From contig NZ_JACJOG010000038.1 of assembly GCF_014695375.1 (NCBI RefSeq), forward strand, positions 1-64,000: DNA of 64,000 nucleotides. Direction: 5' to 3'. Source of the DNA: Coleofasciculus sp. FACHB-T130. Its GTDB lineage: Bacteria; Cyanobacteriota; Cyanobacteriia; Cyanobacteriales; FACHB-T130. The stretch's first letter is position 1. Each line of letters opens with the position of its first letter. The translations under genes were made by a program, and so were the position numbers. This document shows, one piece after another, positions 8,446 to 18,811 of this stretch. The notes under the pieces were generated by a model. That model did not search any database. It was not told the DNA's origin and worked only from the letters and a program-made list of their open reading frames with translations.

Positions 8446-9414
8446 TTAAGCGAAGTTGCTAGAATCCGGACAATTAGCTATAATTCTGCGAATTTCGGTA
8501 GCAACTGCCTCTGGCTGCTCCACCATCGATAGATGTCCGCAGTCCGGAATTTCCATCACGTTCTCACCACAACCCTGAAATAACGGGTGAAAGCTTGCTA
8601 AGTGGCGCACATACTTCGGTTCCATTACCCTATCTTTAGCACCAGCAATAAAATAAACCGGCTGTTTTAGCCGTGACACCACCTGCGGCAAGCGATTGAC
8701 CTCCGCTTCCGTCGTCGAATCCAGTAAAGTCCCCAGCGCCGCTTCCGGATGAGCCGTAATAAAATCAATCAGTCGCTGTCGTCCCCAGCACCGAGCAATT
8801 GGACGCGCCACTTGCGCCCGCGTAAAAGGCAAATCAATCCCCGGTACATAGCACAGCCAATGGGGACGCCGTTTCAGAAGCTGCTGACCCGCAGCCCGAA
8901 ATCGCTCGAAAGCCTCCTTCAGATAAATGCCACCTCCAGCATTAATGCAGATGACCCCCTTAACAGAATCAGGTTGCTGGTCTGCCGCCCAAAGGGCAAT
9001 GCTGCCACCCAACGAATGGCCAATCAGCCAAGCACTAGAGATATTCAGCTTCTGCAACAAAATACCGACTTCTTTGGCATAAGCAGCGGGAGTGTAATTC
9101 GAGAGGCTCAACGTAAGAGGCTCTGAAGAGCGAAGAAAGTTCTCCTCTTGCTGACTCTCGCGGACGACTTGCCGACTCTGCACCGACATTTCTTGACGGG
9201 TGAACCCATAATTATCTAGAGGCTGAGAATCACCAAACCCCCGCAAGTCGTAAGACAAACACTGATAATCTGGTGCTATCTGCTCAATCAGGGGTTGCCA
9301 GTACCGACGGCTGAGGAGCCAGCCGTGGATAAAGACCAAAACAGGGGTAGATGATGCAATGGGAGGCGTCAAATCGTAGGTGTGCCGAACTCCCAGGATT
9401 TCGATAGTTGCCAT
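8446..9414 (-). CDS. Alpha/beta-fold hydrolase
   Basis: A 322-residue serine hydrolase with oxyanion motif VFIHGWLLSRRYW (28-39), SYDLRGFGDSQP and nucleophile elbow IGHSLGGSIALWAADQ (Ser134). A late aspartate (AGAKDRVMEP) and catalytic histidine (DCGHLSMVEQPEAV) follow. The substrate is unknown. Between DNYGFT and NYTPAAYAKEVG there is a hydrophilic insert of about 37 residues (roughly 71-107) that I do not expect from close relatives, whose sequence normally runs GDSQP...GYTPAAYA. The gene stands alone, with 200 bases before the preceding same-strand gene and 154 bases of upstream spacer. Confidence 0.9.
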   Translation of the reverse strand: MATIEILGVRHTYDLTPPIASSTPVLVFIHGWLLSRRYWQPLIEQIAPDYQCLSYDLRGFGDSQPLDNYGFTRQEMSVQSRQVVRESQQEENFLRSSEPLTLSLSNYTPAAYAKEVGILLQKLNISSAWLIGHSLGGSIALWAADQQPDSVKGVICINAGGGIYLKEAFERFRAAGQQLLKRRPHWLCYVPGIDLPFTRAQVARPIARCWGRQRLIDFITAHPEAALGTLLDSTTEAEVNRLPQVVSRLKQPVYFIAGAKDRVMEPKYVRHLASFHPLFQGCGENVMEIPDCGHLSMVEQPEAVATEIRRIIANCPDSSNFA

Positions 9415-9568
9415 ATTTTGATCCTATCCCGAAGTTCTACCAGATTGGTGAAGAAGTCATTGTTATTGGTCATGGGCTACCCCTGCCTTACGAAACGTCT
9501 GCTTGTAGGCGCGATCGCTTCGAGAAGCGTAAAGTAGGACTATTGGACAAAAGACGAATGGCTAAACA

Positions 9569-10294
9569 TTAAAATCTGCGCCCTAGCAATCGCTGACGCA
9601 CGCTTTCAGCAATTTTTTGACCTAAATATTCCGGAATCACACTTTCGTTCGGTCCCAACAAGTAAAGAATCAAGCGGGTGCGTCCTCGCCAGACTAGCAA
9701 ATTGGCATTGACCACCAGCAAATCCTCTTGCCAGATAGCGTACATCACCTTATAAAACAGACCCGGTTGGTTATCCGCCTCAATTAACAGCGCCGGAAGA
9801 TGGAAAACAGGGTCTACATAAAATTCCGTTTCTACCTGCTCCAAACCGGCATCCAGATTAAATTCCACTGCCAGCATCTCTTCTACTTCAAAGCGCCCAG
9901 CCAAAGCTTCCCGAATGGCGCGACAGACATTTTCCGAGGTTTTGTCTGTCAGTGCTTTGCTGCCACGAGACACCACCAGTTTGATGAAAACTAGCATCGG
10001 AGGAGCGATTTGACCATATAGACTGAGACTGTGAATGGTCAGCCCGTATGCAGCCAGAACCCCAAAAATATCACTTAGCAGAAAAGATTGGTTGCGGTAA
10101 GCAAAATGTAGGGCACTTTTATTGCCTTCGGGTTTCAGCTCAATAACCGCTCTGGTGGTTTTATAGAGCCGATAGGCAAGCCTCAAGTTTTGTAGCTGAA
10201 TCTCACTGCTGACAAACTGCTCGTAGAACTGAGGAAACGCCCGATTAAAGCGCTTCAGAAGTTCTAGTGTGGATGATTTCAAACCCGTGGCCAT
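9569..10294 (-). CDS. ACT-domain regulatory protein
   Basis: A 241-residue soluble protein. The centre (ALHFAYRNQSFLLSDIFGVLAAYGLTIHSLSLYGQI) and the C-terminal part (LPALLIEADNQPGLFYKVMYAIWQEDLLVVNANLLVWRGR) each have the strand-helix pattern of ACT domains, like those at the C-terminus of GlnD-type uridylyltransferases, but there is no nucleotidyltransferase or HD domain. ACT domains bind small ligands such as amino acids, so I infer a ligand-sensing role, target unknown. It is a single gene with no clear operon partner. Confidence 0.75.
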   Translation of the reverse strand: MATGLKSSTLELLKRFNRAFPQFYEQFVSSEIQLQNLRLAYRLYKTTRAVIELKPEGNKSALHFAYRNQSFLLSDIFGVLAAYGLTIHSLSLYGQIAPPMLVFIKLVVSRGSKALTDKTSENVCRAIREALAGRFEVEEMLAVEFNLDAGLEQVETEFYVDPVFHLPALLIEADNQPGLFYKVMYAIWQEDLLVVNANLLVWRGRTRLILYLLGPNESVIPEYLGQKIAESVRQRLLGRRF

Positions 10295-11753
<1,459 letters not shown>

Positions 11754-11879
11754 TTTGTGAATTCTTTACTCCAAATATCGGCTAAATAAGCTATAATAAC
11801 CAGAGGTCGCTGGCACGGCGTGTCAGGGGAGTTAAACACCCAAGACCCGATCGGCTGATAGCCCATCGCTGAATTTCAC

Positions 11880-11953
11880 CGGGATGTAGCGCAGCTTGGT
11901 AGCGCGCCTGCTTTGGGAGCAGGATGCCGCAGGTTCAAATCCTGTCATCCCGA
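11880..11953 (+). tRNA. tRNA-Pro (anticodon UGG)
   Basis: A 74-base cloverleaf with acceptor arm CGGGATG pairing with CATCCCG. The D-arm is GCGCAGCTTGGTAGCGC. The anticodon stem/loop CCTGC-TTTGGGA-GCAGG carries anticodon TGG, and the T-arm contains GGTTCAAATCC. The discriminator base is A; the 3' CCA is not encoded. It reads proline CCA/CCG-type codons. Confidence 0.97.
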
Positions 11954-12464
11954 TTTTTAGTAGTAAAAAGAGTTAGCCCCAAACCTGCCAAGGTTAGAGG
12001 GAATCTCAATAATTTTCAGGTGTTGCTGTCTGACACCCTGCTGAAATTCCTTTGAGGACTTCGGGAGGTGATTCATGCAGATTTTTCCCTGGTAAATTGG
12101 GAGATAAGTTGGCTGACGATTGCGTGGAACTCATCCTAATCTTACATAGTCATAGAGGGTTACAATTCGCCATTCATTCCTTCAGTAATTTGGGAATTCC
12201 ATTTCCGAGTATGCAGCATTGAGAATGAATAAATAGCGAGTTCAGGCATCAAATTGACCCTTGGTGCCAAGAATTAGGACATGGGGAGTTAAACAGTTCA
12301 AAAATGACAGTCGCAACAAAACAGTAGAATCGATAAAGTTTAGTTGGCAATAAACTTTGACCCGTTCATTCGGGTACTGCTAGAGCGAAGAAACATTATC
12401 GCCTTGTCTCGACTCTATTATTGGTAAGGCGGGGTATTCAACGAAAAATTTTGAGGGAATTGTG
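11954..12464. other. Spacer between tRNA-Pro and the Tic22-like gene
   Basis: About 510 A/T-rich bases without a gene I can support. A T-run directly after the tRNA (ATTTTTAG) may end its transcript. An open frame antisense to the next gene (12380-12616) looks spurious. The promoter of the Tic22-like gene presumably lies within the last 150 bases. Confidence 0.4.
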
Positions 12465-13238
12465 ATGAGATCATTAGTTCGATTGAGCGCAACACTGGGT
12501 TTAGTGGGAAGTGTTGTACTGGGAGCGCTGCCCGGTTTAGAAACGCTGCGGGCGCTGGCATTGCCAGAACAACAGATTCTAGAAAAGTTGCAAGCTGTGC
12601 CCGTGTTTACGATCACCGATCCTCAAGGTTCTCCATTAGTTGCTTCAGTGAATGAGGGGCAAAAGAAGACCGCAGTGGCAGGTGTTTTTATCAGCCAGCA
12701 AGATGCTCAAACATTTATCGAACGGTTGAAGAAGCAAAATGCTCAACTAGCAAGTACGGTGAAGGTGGTACCCGTATCGCTGGGAGACGTTTACAAACTG
12801 GATCAAGCGAATGCAGCCAAGCCAGATGGTCTGGATTTTGCTTTCGTACCCACCCAGCAGCAGGTAGATTCAGCAAAAGCCATCCTGAGTCAAAGCGGCA
12901 AACCCGTGCAAAATTTTGATGGGGTTCCTTTGTTTGTGGCAAGAGGCGGAAAGGATAAGGGGTATTTGACCTTACAACGAGACAATAAACCCATCATTCC
13001 TTTCTTCTTTAGCAAAGAAGAATTACAGAGTATGCTGGATCGATTCAAACAGCAACAGCCAGGTCTGGCATCTACAGTGGAAATTCAGGTGGTGAATCTG
13101 GAGGGTGTAATTGAAACTTTACGCACCAGCAATAATCAGCAGCTGAACAACATTGTACTGGTTCCACCCAAAGCGTCAGTGGACTTTGTGCGATCGCGTG
13201 GTCCTGCCCCCGCGAATTCTCAGCAACAACGTCGCTAA
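12465..13238 (+). CDS. Tic22 family periplasmic protein
   Basis: A 257-residue exported protein. The signal peptide covers roughly the first 28 residues (MRSLVRLSATLGLVGSVVLG...LRALA), followed by two related halves: KLQAVPVFTITDPQGSPLVAS with AGVFISQQDAQTFIERLKKQ, and FDGVPLFVARGGKDKGYLTL with IPFFFSKEELQSMLDRFKQQ. This is the double repeat of the Tic22 family. In cyanobacteria Tic22 homologues sit in the periplasm and thylakoid lumen and are thought to be chaperones helping outer-membrane proteins. GAGGG seven bases before ATG 12465 supports this start over the GTG three bases upstream. A strong terminator follows. Confidence 0.9.
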   Translation: MRSLVRLSATLGLVGSVVLGALPGLETLRALALPEQQILEKLQAVPVFTITDPQGSPLVASVNEGQKKTAVAGVFISQQDAQTFIERLKKQNAQLASTVKVVPVSLGDVYKLDQANAAKPDGLDFAFVPTQQQVDSAKAILSQSGKPVQNFDGVPLFVARGGKDKGYLTLQRDNKPIIPFFFSKEELQSMLDRFKQQQPGLASTVEIQVVNLEGVIETLRTSNNQQLNNIVLVPPKASVDFVRSRGPAPANSQQQRR

Positions 13239-13261
13239 AGCGGTAAATAGACAAAAGAATC

Positions 13262-13315
13262 AAAGATAAAAGATAAAGTATGAAGGATAAACTTCATACT
13301 TTATCTTTTATCTTT
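13262..13315 (+). terminator. 24-bp perfect hairpin after the Tic22-like gene
   Basis: AAAGATAAAAGATAAAGTAT (continuing to 13285) pairs perfectly with 13292-13315 across a 6-base loop and runs into T6. The A/T-only stem resembles the expanded repeats seen in other spacers here. It separates the Tic22-like gene from prmC. Confidence 0.85.
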
Positions 13316-13344
13316 TTTCCTTGATTCTGGTGTTTTGCTTGGGT

Positions 13345-14247
13345 ATGGTTTCAGGTATAGAACTTTGGAAGTGGCGCAACTGGGCGCGGGATGCTGCCAA
13401 ATCCGCGGACGTTGACCCAACAGAAGTAGACTGGTTGCTGCGAGAAGTCGCCGCTCTAGATCGGTTGGCGCTGCGGTTGGAGTCTTTCAAAGACAAAACC
13501 CAGATAAAATTACCGATGCCGTTGCCGGAGTTAACCCAGATGTGGCAACGGCGTCTGGATGAGCGGTTGCCAGTTCAGTACCTGGCTGGTGTTGCTCCCT
13601 GGCGTCATTTTTCTCTGTTTGTTTCACCAGCAGTATTGATTCCGCGACCGGAAACAGAGTATCTGATTGATTTGGCGGTTGCCGCTGCTGCTCAGAGTGG
13701 AGCCTCCCCGCCCTTACAGCAAGGACATTGGGCAGATTTAGGAACTGGCAGTGGCGCGATCGCTCTCGGACTCGCAGATGCCTTTCCATCTGCCACTCTC
13801 CACGCGGTTGATTATAGTCCGGCTGCTCTAGCGATCGCTCAACAGAATGCCCAGCAACTGGGTTTAGCGGCTCGCATTCAGTTTTACCAAGGTTCTTGGT
13901 GGCAGCCGTTGTCCGCCCTAAAACGTCAGCTCAGCGGCATGGTATCAAACCCACCTTATATTCCCAGTCATTTGCTGCCTTCCCTGCAACCGGAAGTGGC
14001 GAAACACGAACCCCACCTCGCCCTCGACGGTGGCACAGATGGCTTAGATTGCATCCGCCACTTGGTAGAAATAGCGCCAGACTATCTGCGACCGGGCGGT
14101 ATTTGGCTAATTGAGATGATGGCGGGACAAGCCGATGCAGTTGCTCAACTGTTGCAAGATCGAGGCAGTTACTGCAAAATTCAAATTCACGCCGATTTAG
14201 CTGGGATTGAACGCTTTGCCTTAGCCTATCGGAAACCCGATGAGTGA
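13345..14247 (+). CDS. prmC: Release factor glutamine methyltransferase PrmC
   Basis: PrmC N5-methylates the glutamine of the GGQ motif in peptide chain release factors using SAM. The product has the helical N-terminal domain (VDWLLREVAALDRLALRLES). It continues with PVQYLAGVAPWRHFSLFVSPAVLIPRPETE, the SAM loop ADLGTGSGAIALGLA and the signature NPPYIP that binds the target glutamine. ATG 13345 gives MVSGIELWKWRNWA and 300 residues, matching the family; the frame extends to TTG 13321, inside the edge of the terminator, which I reject. It is followed 42 bases later by tsaC and probably co-transcribed with it. Confidence 0.95.
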   Translation: MVSGIELWKWRNWARDAAKSADVDPTEVDWLLREVAALDRLALRLESFKDKTQIKLPMPLPELTQMWQRRLDERLPVQYLAGVAPWRHFSLFVSPAVLIPRPETEYLIDLAVAAAAQSGASPPLQQGHWADLGTGSGAIALGLADAFPSATLHAVDYSPAALAIAQQNAQQLGLAARIQFYQGSWWQPLSALKRQLSGMVSNPPYIPSHLLPSLQPEVAKHEPHLALDGGTDGLDCIRHLVEIAPDYLRPGGIWLIEMMAGQADAVAQLLQDRGSYCKIQIHADLAGIERFALAYRKPDE

Positions 14248-14289
14248 TGAATTTGAGGGGATTTATTCAAAACTCAAAACTCTAAAAAA

Positions 14290-14877
14290 ATGACACAAGT
14301 TTCAATGGCAGCCTTGATAGAAGGCGCTCGTTCTGGGAGTTTGGTTAGCTTTCCCACCGATACTGTACCAGCACTGGCAGTGCAGCCGGATCGGTCAGAG
14401 TTAATTTTTGCAGCAAAGCAGCGGCGGCAAGATAAACCGCTGATTTTAATGGGCGCAAACGCTTTAGATTTGTGGGATTTTGTCAAGGGAAGTCCATCTG
14501 AATGGCAGATTTGGCAACAAGTTGCTGACCAATACTGGCCTGGTGCTTTGACTTTAGTGTTGCCAGCCTCAGCGTGCGTTCCTAAAGCGATGAATCCATC
14601 TGACCCGACTACGATTGGGTTGCGAGTGCCGAATTCTGGCGTCGCGCTCTCAATTTTGTCGCAAACTGGCCCCTTAGCAACCACCAGCGCTAACCGTTCG
14701 GGGGAGCCACCTTTGGAAACGATGGCAGAAATCGCAGCGCAGTTTCCCGATGTCCTGACGCTATTCTCCTCGGAGGAGGAAACAACACCGACGGCTGGCG
14801 TTCCTTCCACCGTCGCCAAATGGACGGGCAGCGGCTGGGAAATCTTGCGGCAAGGAGCGGTTAAATTGGTAGTTTAA
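14290..14877 (+). CDS. tsaC: L-threonylcarbamoyladenylate synthase TsaC (YrdC/Sua5 family)
   Basis: TsaC makes threonylcarbamoyl-AMP from threonine, bicarbonate and ATP for t6A synthesis. The 195-residue protein has the YrdC pattern: SLVSFPTDTVPALAV, AAKQRRQDKPLILM, YWPGALTLVLPAS, TIGLRVPNS and GPLATTSANRSGEPP. It ends in VPSTVAKWTGSGWEILRQGAV. It lacks the C-terminal Sua5 domain, so it is the short TsaC form. The prmC-tsaC pairing is common in bacteria; its pathway partners tsaD and tsaE are elsewhere in the window. Confidence 0.95.
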   Translation: MTQVSMAALIEGARSGSLVSFPTDTVPALAVQPDRSELIFAAKQRRQDKPLILMGANALDLWDFVKGSPSEWQIWQQVADQYWPGALTLVLPASACVPKAMNPSDPTTIGLRVPNSGVALSILSQTGPLATTSANRSGEPPLETMAEIAAQFPDVLTLFSSEEETTPTAGVPSTVAKWTGSGWEILRQGAVKLVV

Positions 14878-14914
14878 TCGACTCAGCTAATCAGCAAAAC
14901 TGGTAATTATATTT

Positions 14915-15763
14915 ATGTCCCAAGACGCGAATCCGGACGTGACAGCCATCCTGGAGGAACTCAAGCAAACCCAGATGGCGTACCACATGGCAACAGAAAT
15001 GAGCCAGTTTAAAGCTGGGTTTTTGGCGCGGACTTCTCATGAATTGCGATCGCCCCTCAACAGTTTGATTGGCTTGCATCAGTTGATTTTGTCCGATTTG
15101 TGTGACAACCCAGAAGAAGAACGAGAGTTTATTGCTCAGGCTCACGCCTCCGCGCTGAAGCTGATGCAGCTCATAGACGAAATTATCGCCGTTGCCAAAA
15201 CTCAACACGGCACCAGTCGGATAGAGATTCAACCCGTCGAGCTTGCCAAGGTTCTAGAGGAAGTCTACAACTTGACTCACCTGCAAGCAGCGAATCGGAG
15301 TATCCGCCTTGAGGTATCGCCACCCGATCGAGAGATTTACGTTCTGGCAGATCCGCGACGATTGCAGCAGGTGCTGCTAAATCTGGTCGATACCGCGATC
15401 GCTCGCATGGACGAAGGCAACATTCGGGTTTGGGTGCCCCCCTCACCAGCATCTGGGTACAGGTACATCCACATCTGGATTGATGCCGAGTGCCCCGTCA
15501 GCGTCTGGAGCGAGCCAGTCGATTTGCTCAAAGAGCAAAAGACACAGGAGCTGGTAGGGGCACCCAACAAAGGAGCACCCCGACAAATGCCACAGCTATC
15601 CGAGGGGATGAACTTACTGATTGCTCAAACCCTCATCGAAGTGATGCAGGGACGCCTGGAAGTAGTGGCAGCGCAACCAGCAGACGCCGCTGATCCTTCA
15701 GGCGGAGAGAATCTTACCCGGCTTCAGTTTTCTCTTCCCCTAGTGCCTATTGAGACGACATAA
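14915..15763 (+). CDS. Histidine-kinase-like protein with degenerate ATPase domain
   Basis: A 282-residue soluble protein. It begins with a short helix, then an intact HisKA H-box (LARTSHELRSPLNSLIGLHQ, phospho-acceptor His42), a dimerisation helix and a HATPase-like region. The N-box reads QQVLLNLVDTAIARM, so the usual ATP/Mg-binding Asn (NLxxNAxK) is Thr, and the G1 (DxGxG) and G2 loops are not recognisable (IDAECPVSVW; SEGMNLLIAQTLIEVMQGRLEV). No sensor or receiver domain is attached. It may be a pseudokinase or phosphotransfer/scaffold protein. It follows tsaC by 37 bases. Its 3' end overlaps the convergent GNAT gene by 17 bases. Confidence 0.8.
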   Translation: MSQDANPDVTAILEELKQTQMAYHMATEMSQFKAGFLARTSHELRSPLNSLIGLHQLILSDLCDNPEEEREFIAQAHASALKLMQLIDEIIAVAKTQHGTSRIEIQPVELAKVLEEVYNLTHLQAANRSIRLEVSPPDREIYVLADPRRLQQVLLNLVDTAIARMDEGNIRVWVPPSPASGYRYIHIWIDAECPVSVWSEPVDLLKEQKTQELVGAPNKGAPRQMPQLSEGMNLLIAQTLIEVMQGRLEVVAAQPADAADPSGGENLTRLQFSLPLVPIETT

Positions 15764-16214
15764 CCTGGGTAGGCAGAGGCTCGGTTAGGGGCTGGTTGTT
15801 ATACAGCACCATCGTCGTACTGGGGTTGCTACATTCAAAACCGATGCGCGTGTAAAAGCCCTGTTGATAAGTCGTCATCAGGTAGACCCGCTCTACCCGA
15901 CTGACACGAGGATGGCTCAAGACTGTTTCCACCAACTTGCGTCCGAGTCCTGCGCCTTGGTATGCCGGATGTACGACCACATCCCAGATAGTGGCACGGT
16001 AAACGCCATCGGAAGTCGCTCTGGCAAATCCAATCAGCTTGTTTTCGTCCCAGACGCTAATCACAGGTTCGCTATTGGCGATCGCAACTTTTAAATCTTC
16101 AATTTGCCGGTTCTGTGCCCAGAAGGCAGCTAAGTGAAACAGCTCTTGCAGTTGTTGAAAGTCGATTTGTGATTTACGGTCACAAAATTGAATATGACTG
16201 CAATCCATCGTCAT
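15747..16214 (-). CDS. GNAT family N-acetyltransferase
   Basis: A 155-residue GNAT enzyme. It contains [40 protein letters not shown], carrying the acetyl-CoA loop (QGAGLG), and a C-terminal YQQGFYTRIGFE. The segment [21 protein letters not shown] is nearly the same as in the Ycf52-like enzyme at 11226-11753, so the two are paralogues with different ends. The substrate is unknown. Starts at 16214 (ATG), 16208 (ATG) or 16217 (TTG) cannot be told apart. Convergent, slightly overlapping with the kinase-like gene. Confidence 0.88.
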   Translation of the reverse strand: MTMDCSHIQFCDRKSQIDFQQLQELFHLAAFWAQNRQIEDLKVAIANSEPVISVWDENKLIGFARATSDGVYRATIWDVVVHPAYQGAGLGRKLVETVLSHPRVSRVERVYLMTTYQQGFYTRIGFECSNPSTTMVLYNNQPLTEPLPTQVMSSQ

Positions 16215-16413
16215 CAATAATTTAGAGTCTCGTACTGGCTCATTCTACTCATCAACCCGCTGGGGATTGGTGTTCAATTGCACCGAATTTCTGTAATTTG
16301 CCGCTTTTTTAGCGAAATCTACCGTTTAGCTTACTCATATCCAACCCTAAATCTGTACCGCCAGACGGATTCCTTTTGAACATAAGTAGCTAACTAAGAA
16401 TGCTGGATGAAAT

Positions 16414-16468
16414 GTGAAGGATGAAAATGCCTAGTTCTAGGCGAATCTGTTGTTTTTTCATCCTTCAC
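16414..16468 (-). terminator. Nested hairpin after hemB
   Basis: GTGAAGGATGAAAA (16414-16427) pairs with TTTTCATCCTTCAC (16455-16468). A smaller hairpin GCCTAG-TT-CTAGGC lies inside (16429-16442). It sits 10 bases beyond the hemB stop on the minus strand and probably ends that transcript. The outer arm is a GAAGGATGA-type repeat seen elsewhere in the window. Confidence 0.65.
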
Positions 16469-16477
16469 CCTGACTTC

Positions 16478-17455
16478 CTACAACCAACGGGCGGCATCTT
16501 TGGCGTGGTAGGTGAGAATCAAATCAGCTCCAGCCCGCTTGAAGCTGGTTAAAGTTTCCATCACGACTCGCTGTTCGTCAATCCAGCCATTGAGGGCAGC
16601 CGCTTTCACCATCGCGTATTCGCCGGAGACATTATAGGCGGCTACCGGCACGTTGCTGGCTTCTTTCACCCGCCAAATGATGTCCATATAGGCGAGTGCC
16701 GGTTTCACCATCAGCATATCCGCCCCTTCTGCAATATCGAGTTCGATTTCTTTGAGGGCTTCGCGGGCATTGCCGGGGTCCATCTGGTAAGTTCTGCGAT
16801 CGCCAAACTGCGGTGTTGAATCAGCCGCATCGCGGAAAGGGCCATAATAAGCCGAAGCATATTTGGCAGCGTAAGAAAGAATCGGTGTATCTTGAAATCC
16901 CGCTGCATCCAATCCTTCCCGAATCGCCTGCACAAAACCGTCCATCATCCCAGACGGAGCGATAATATCAGCGCCAGCCTTGGCTTGAGACACTGCTGTT
17001 TTCTTGAGCAATTCCAGCGTCGGGTCATTCAACACCCGTCCCGTCAAATCGCCCACTTCCAAATAACCACAGTGACCGTGACTGGTATATTCGCACAAGC
17101 AAGTATCGGCAATGACCACTAAATCCGGCACGGCTTCTTTCACTGCTGTGGAAGCTTTTTGGACAATCCCGCAATCGTGCCACGCACCCGTAGCATCTAC
17201 ATCCTTATCTGCGGGAATGCCAAAAAGAATGATTGCGGGAATGCCGAGGTCATAGACTTCTTTTGCCTCTTCCACAATTTTGTCTACCGACAGCTGGTAG
17301 ACTCCTGGCATCGATTTCACTTCCTTAGCAATGCCCTCTCCCGGTACAGCAAACAGAGGGTAGATTAAGTCACTCGTGGCAAGAACCGTTTCACGCACCA
17401 TCCGGCGCAGCTGGGTTGAGGTACGAAGGCGGCGAGGGCGATGAATGGGAAACAT
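16478..17455 (-). CDS. hemB: Porphobilinogen synthase (delta-aminolevulinate dehydratase) HemB
   Basis: HemB condenses two 5-aminolevulinate molecules to porphobilinogen, feeding haem, chlorophyll and bilin synthesis. The 325-residue protein has the zinc-type cysteine cluster [14 protein letters not shown] (Cys119, 121, 129), although cyanobacterial enzymes also depend on magnesium. The two Schiff-base lysines are in [15 protein letters not shown] (Lys198) and [10 protein letters not shown] (Lys251). The start [11 protein letters not shown] is normal for the family. Single gene ending in a hairpin terminator. Confidence 0.97.
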   Translation of the reverse strand: MFPIHRPRRLRTSTQLRRMVRETVLATSDLIYPLFAVPGEGIAKEVKSMPGVYQLSVDKIVEEAKEVYDLGIPAIILFGIPADKDVDATGAWHDCGIVQKASTAVKEAVPDLVVIADTCLCEYTSHGHCGYLEVGDLTGRVLNDPTLELLKKTAVSQAKAGADIIAPSGMMDGFVQAIREGLDAAGFQDTPILSYAAKYASAYYGPFRDAADSTPQFGDRRTYQMDPGNAREALKEIELDIAEGADMLMVKPALAYMDIIWRVKEASNVPVAAYNVSGEYAMVKAAALNGWIDEQRVVMETLTSFKRAGADLILTYHAKDAARWL

Positions 17456-17626
17456 GGCGTTAGTGTAGTGAATAGTTGTTAGTAACTAAAGCGGTCTAAA
17501 AAAGTAACAATTTGTCACATTGAGCCAAGCAAAATATTGAGATGAAATTTTTCGCTGGCACTCAGAATCACATATTACGTTTATTTTGACCAACCAGCGC
17601 GATCGCTGATAAAAAAATGCCGAATA

Positions 17627-17660
17627 AAAGGAGGGGCAATTTATAAATTGCCCCTCCTTT
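17627..17660 (-). terminator. Terminator of the rplU-rpmA unit
   Basis: An almost perfect 34-base palindrome, AAAGGAGGGGCAATT pairing with AATTGCCCCTCCTTT around TATA, lies 32 bases downstream of the rpmA stop. On the minus strand it is soon followed by a T-run (complement of the A7 at 17611-17617). Confidence 0.85.
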
Positions 17661-17691
17661 CTTAATCTATCCAACTACTAAGTCTGGATAC

Positions 17692-17997
17692 TCATACCTG
17701 AGCCGCTACGGGTGCATTCTCAGGGGATGCTTCCGCCGCCGCTGGCACCGCGTAAACGCTTACCTTCTTGCGGCTTCTGTCCTTCCGTTCAAAGGTGACG
17801 ATGCCATCAATGAGGGCAAACAAGGTATAGTCTCTGCCCACACCGACATTATTGCCAGGATGAAACGAAGTTCCCCGCTGACGCACCAAAATACTACCTG
17901 CTCTGACGGTCTGACCGCCGAAACGCTTGACGCCTAAACGTTGAGCATTAGAATCACGACCGTTGCGAGTACTACCCGTACCTTTCTTATGAGCCAT
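17692..17997 (-). CDS. rpmA: 50S ribosomal protein L27
   Basis: L27 reaches into the peptidyl-transferase centre through its N-terminus. The product begins [20 protein letters not shown] and continues [22 protein letters not shown] and [20 protein letters not shown], all canonical. At 101 residues it has a cyanobacterial Ala/Pro-rich tail after [10 protein letters not shown]. No cleavable N-terminal extension of the Firmicutes type is seen. Second gene of the rplU-rpmA operon, 51 bases after rplU. Confidence 0.98.
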   Translation of the reverse strand: MAHKKGTGSTRNGRDSNAQRLGVKRFGGQTVRAGSILVRQRGTSFHPGNNVGVGRDYTLFALIDGIVTFERKDRSRKKVSVYAVPAAAEASPENAPVAAQV

Positions 17998-18048
17998 AAT
18001 TTCCTCACTTGTCCTTACTACTTACTATTTTGCTGTAGTCTCAGCGGT

Positions 18049-18492
18049 TTACTCGGTCGCAGCGCTCTCGGTATCTGTCTCATCAACAACCACTGTTGCC
18101 ACAGCTTCTTGAGCTTCTTCTGACTCATCTGCGCCGGGGGTTTGGGAAGCCTGTTGTTCGGAAGCCACCACTGAGCCATTGATGCTGATGGAGTTAATCA
18201 TCAGCTGGGTGATTTCCTGGCGATGTCCTTTCTTGCGGCGGGTTTTCTTTTTGGGCTTCATCTTGTAGACGATGACCTTCTTGCCGCGCCGGTGTCGCAT
18301 CACCGTGCATTCTACCGTCGCCCCTTCGATGAAAGGTTGACCGATGGTTACATCGCCATCGTTCTGAACGAACAAAACCTTATCAATGGTAACTTGGGTG
18401 TCTGGTTCCGAGGGAAGCAGTTCGATGTCGTAAAAGCGACCTGGTTCGACTCTTAGCTGTTTGCCGCCAGTTTCAATAATTGCGTAACTCAT
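18049..18492 (-). CDS. rplU: 50S ribosomal protein L21
   Basis: L21 is a 23S rRNA-binding protein. The product starts MSYAIIETGGKQLRVEPGRFYDIELL and has KVLFVQNDGDVTIGQP and the basic block KVIVYKMKPKKKTRRKKGHRQ. About 40 extra acidic and Ala-rich residues follow (EESEEA-type tail), making 147 residues instead of the usual 100-105. Such tails occur in cyanobacterial L21. It is the first gene of the operon with rpmA. Confidence 0.97.
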   Translation of the reverse strand: MSYAIIETGGKQLRVEPGRFYDIELLPSEPDTQVTIDKVLFVQNDGDVTIGQPFIEGATVECTVMRHRRGKKVIVYKMKPKKKTRRKKGHRQEITQLMINSISINGSVVASEQQASQTPGADESEEAQEAVATVVVDETDTESAATE

Positions 18493-18811
18493 GGGATAGT
18501 CCTAGGGGTTGCCGTACAGGTAGCTGAATAGGTGATTGTCAGTTGTCTTTCGTCTTTAGATTCAGTCTTTAGATTCGCTGCTATTGACCCATGACTCATG
18601 ACTTCTTGACCAATGACCAACCAGCTTTTGGAATGTCTCAACCTGATCCGAGCAGGAATAGACAGACAATCTTTCATCATCCATGATTACCTGGAACTGT
18701 GTCAAGTAAGCGATCGCTCTTTCTCCAGAAAATATGGGAGATATCCAACTGAGGGCAGATGCTTAATCGTTGAGTTATCTTCGATTCATCAGCACGGAGA
18801 GTAGCGATCGC
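18493..18811. promoter_or_regulatory. Divergent upstream region of rplU and the NACHT gene
   Basis: About 320 bases with no gene. It holds repeated words of the TGACTCATGAC / ACCAATGACCAA type (18585-18625) and TCTTTAGATTC twice (18555-18577), typical of short tandem repeats in cyanobacterial spacers. Promoters for both divergent genes must be here. An ordered set of boxes could not be assigned. Confidence 0.35.
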
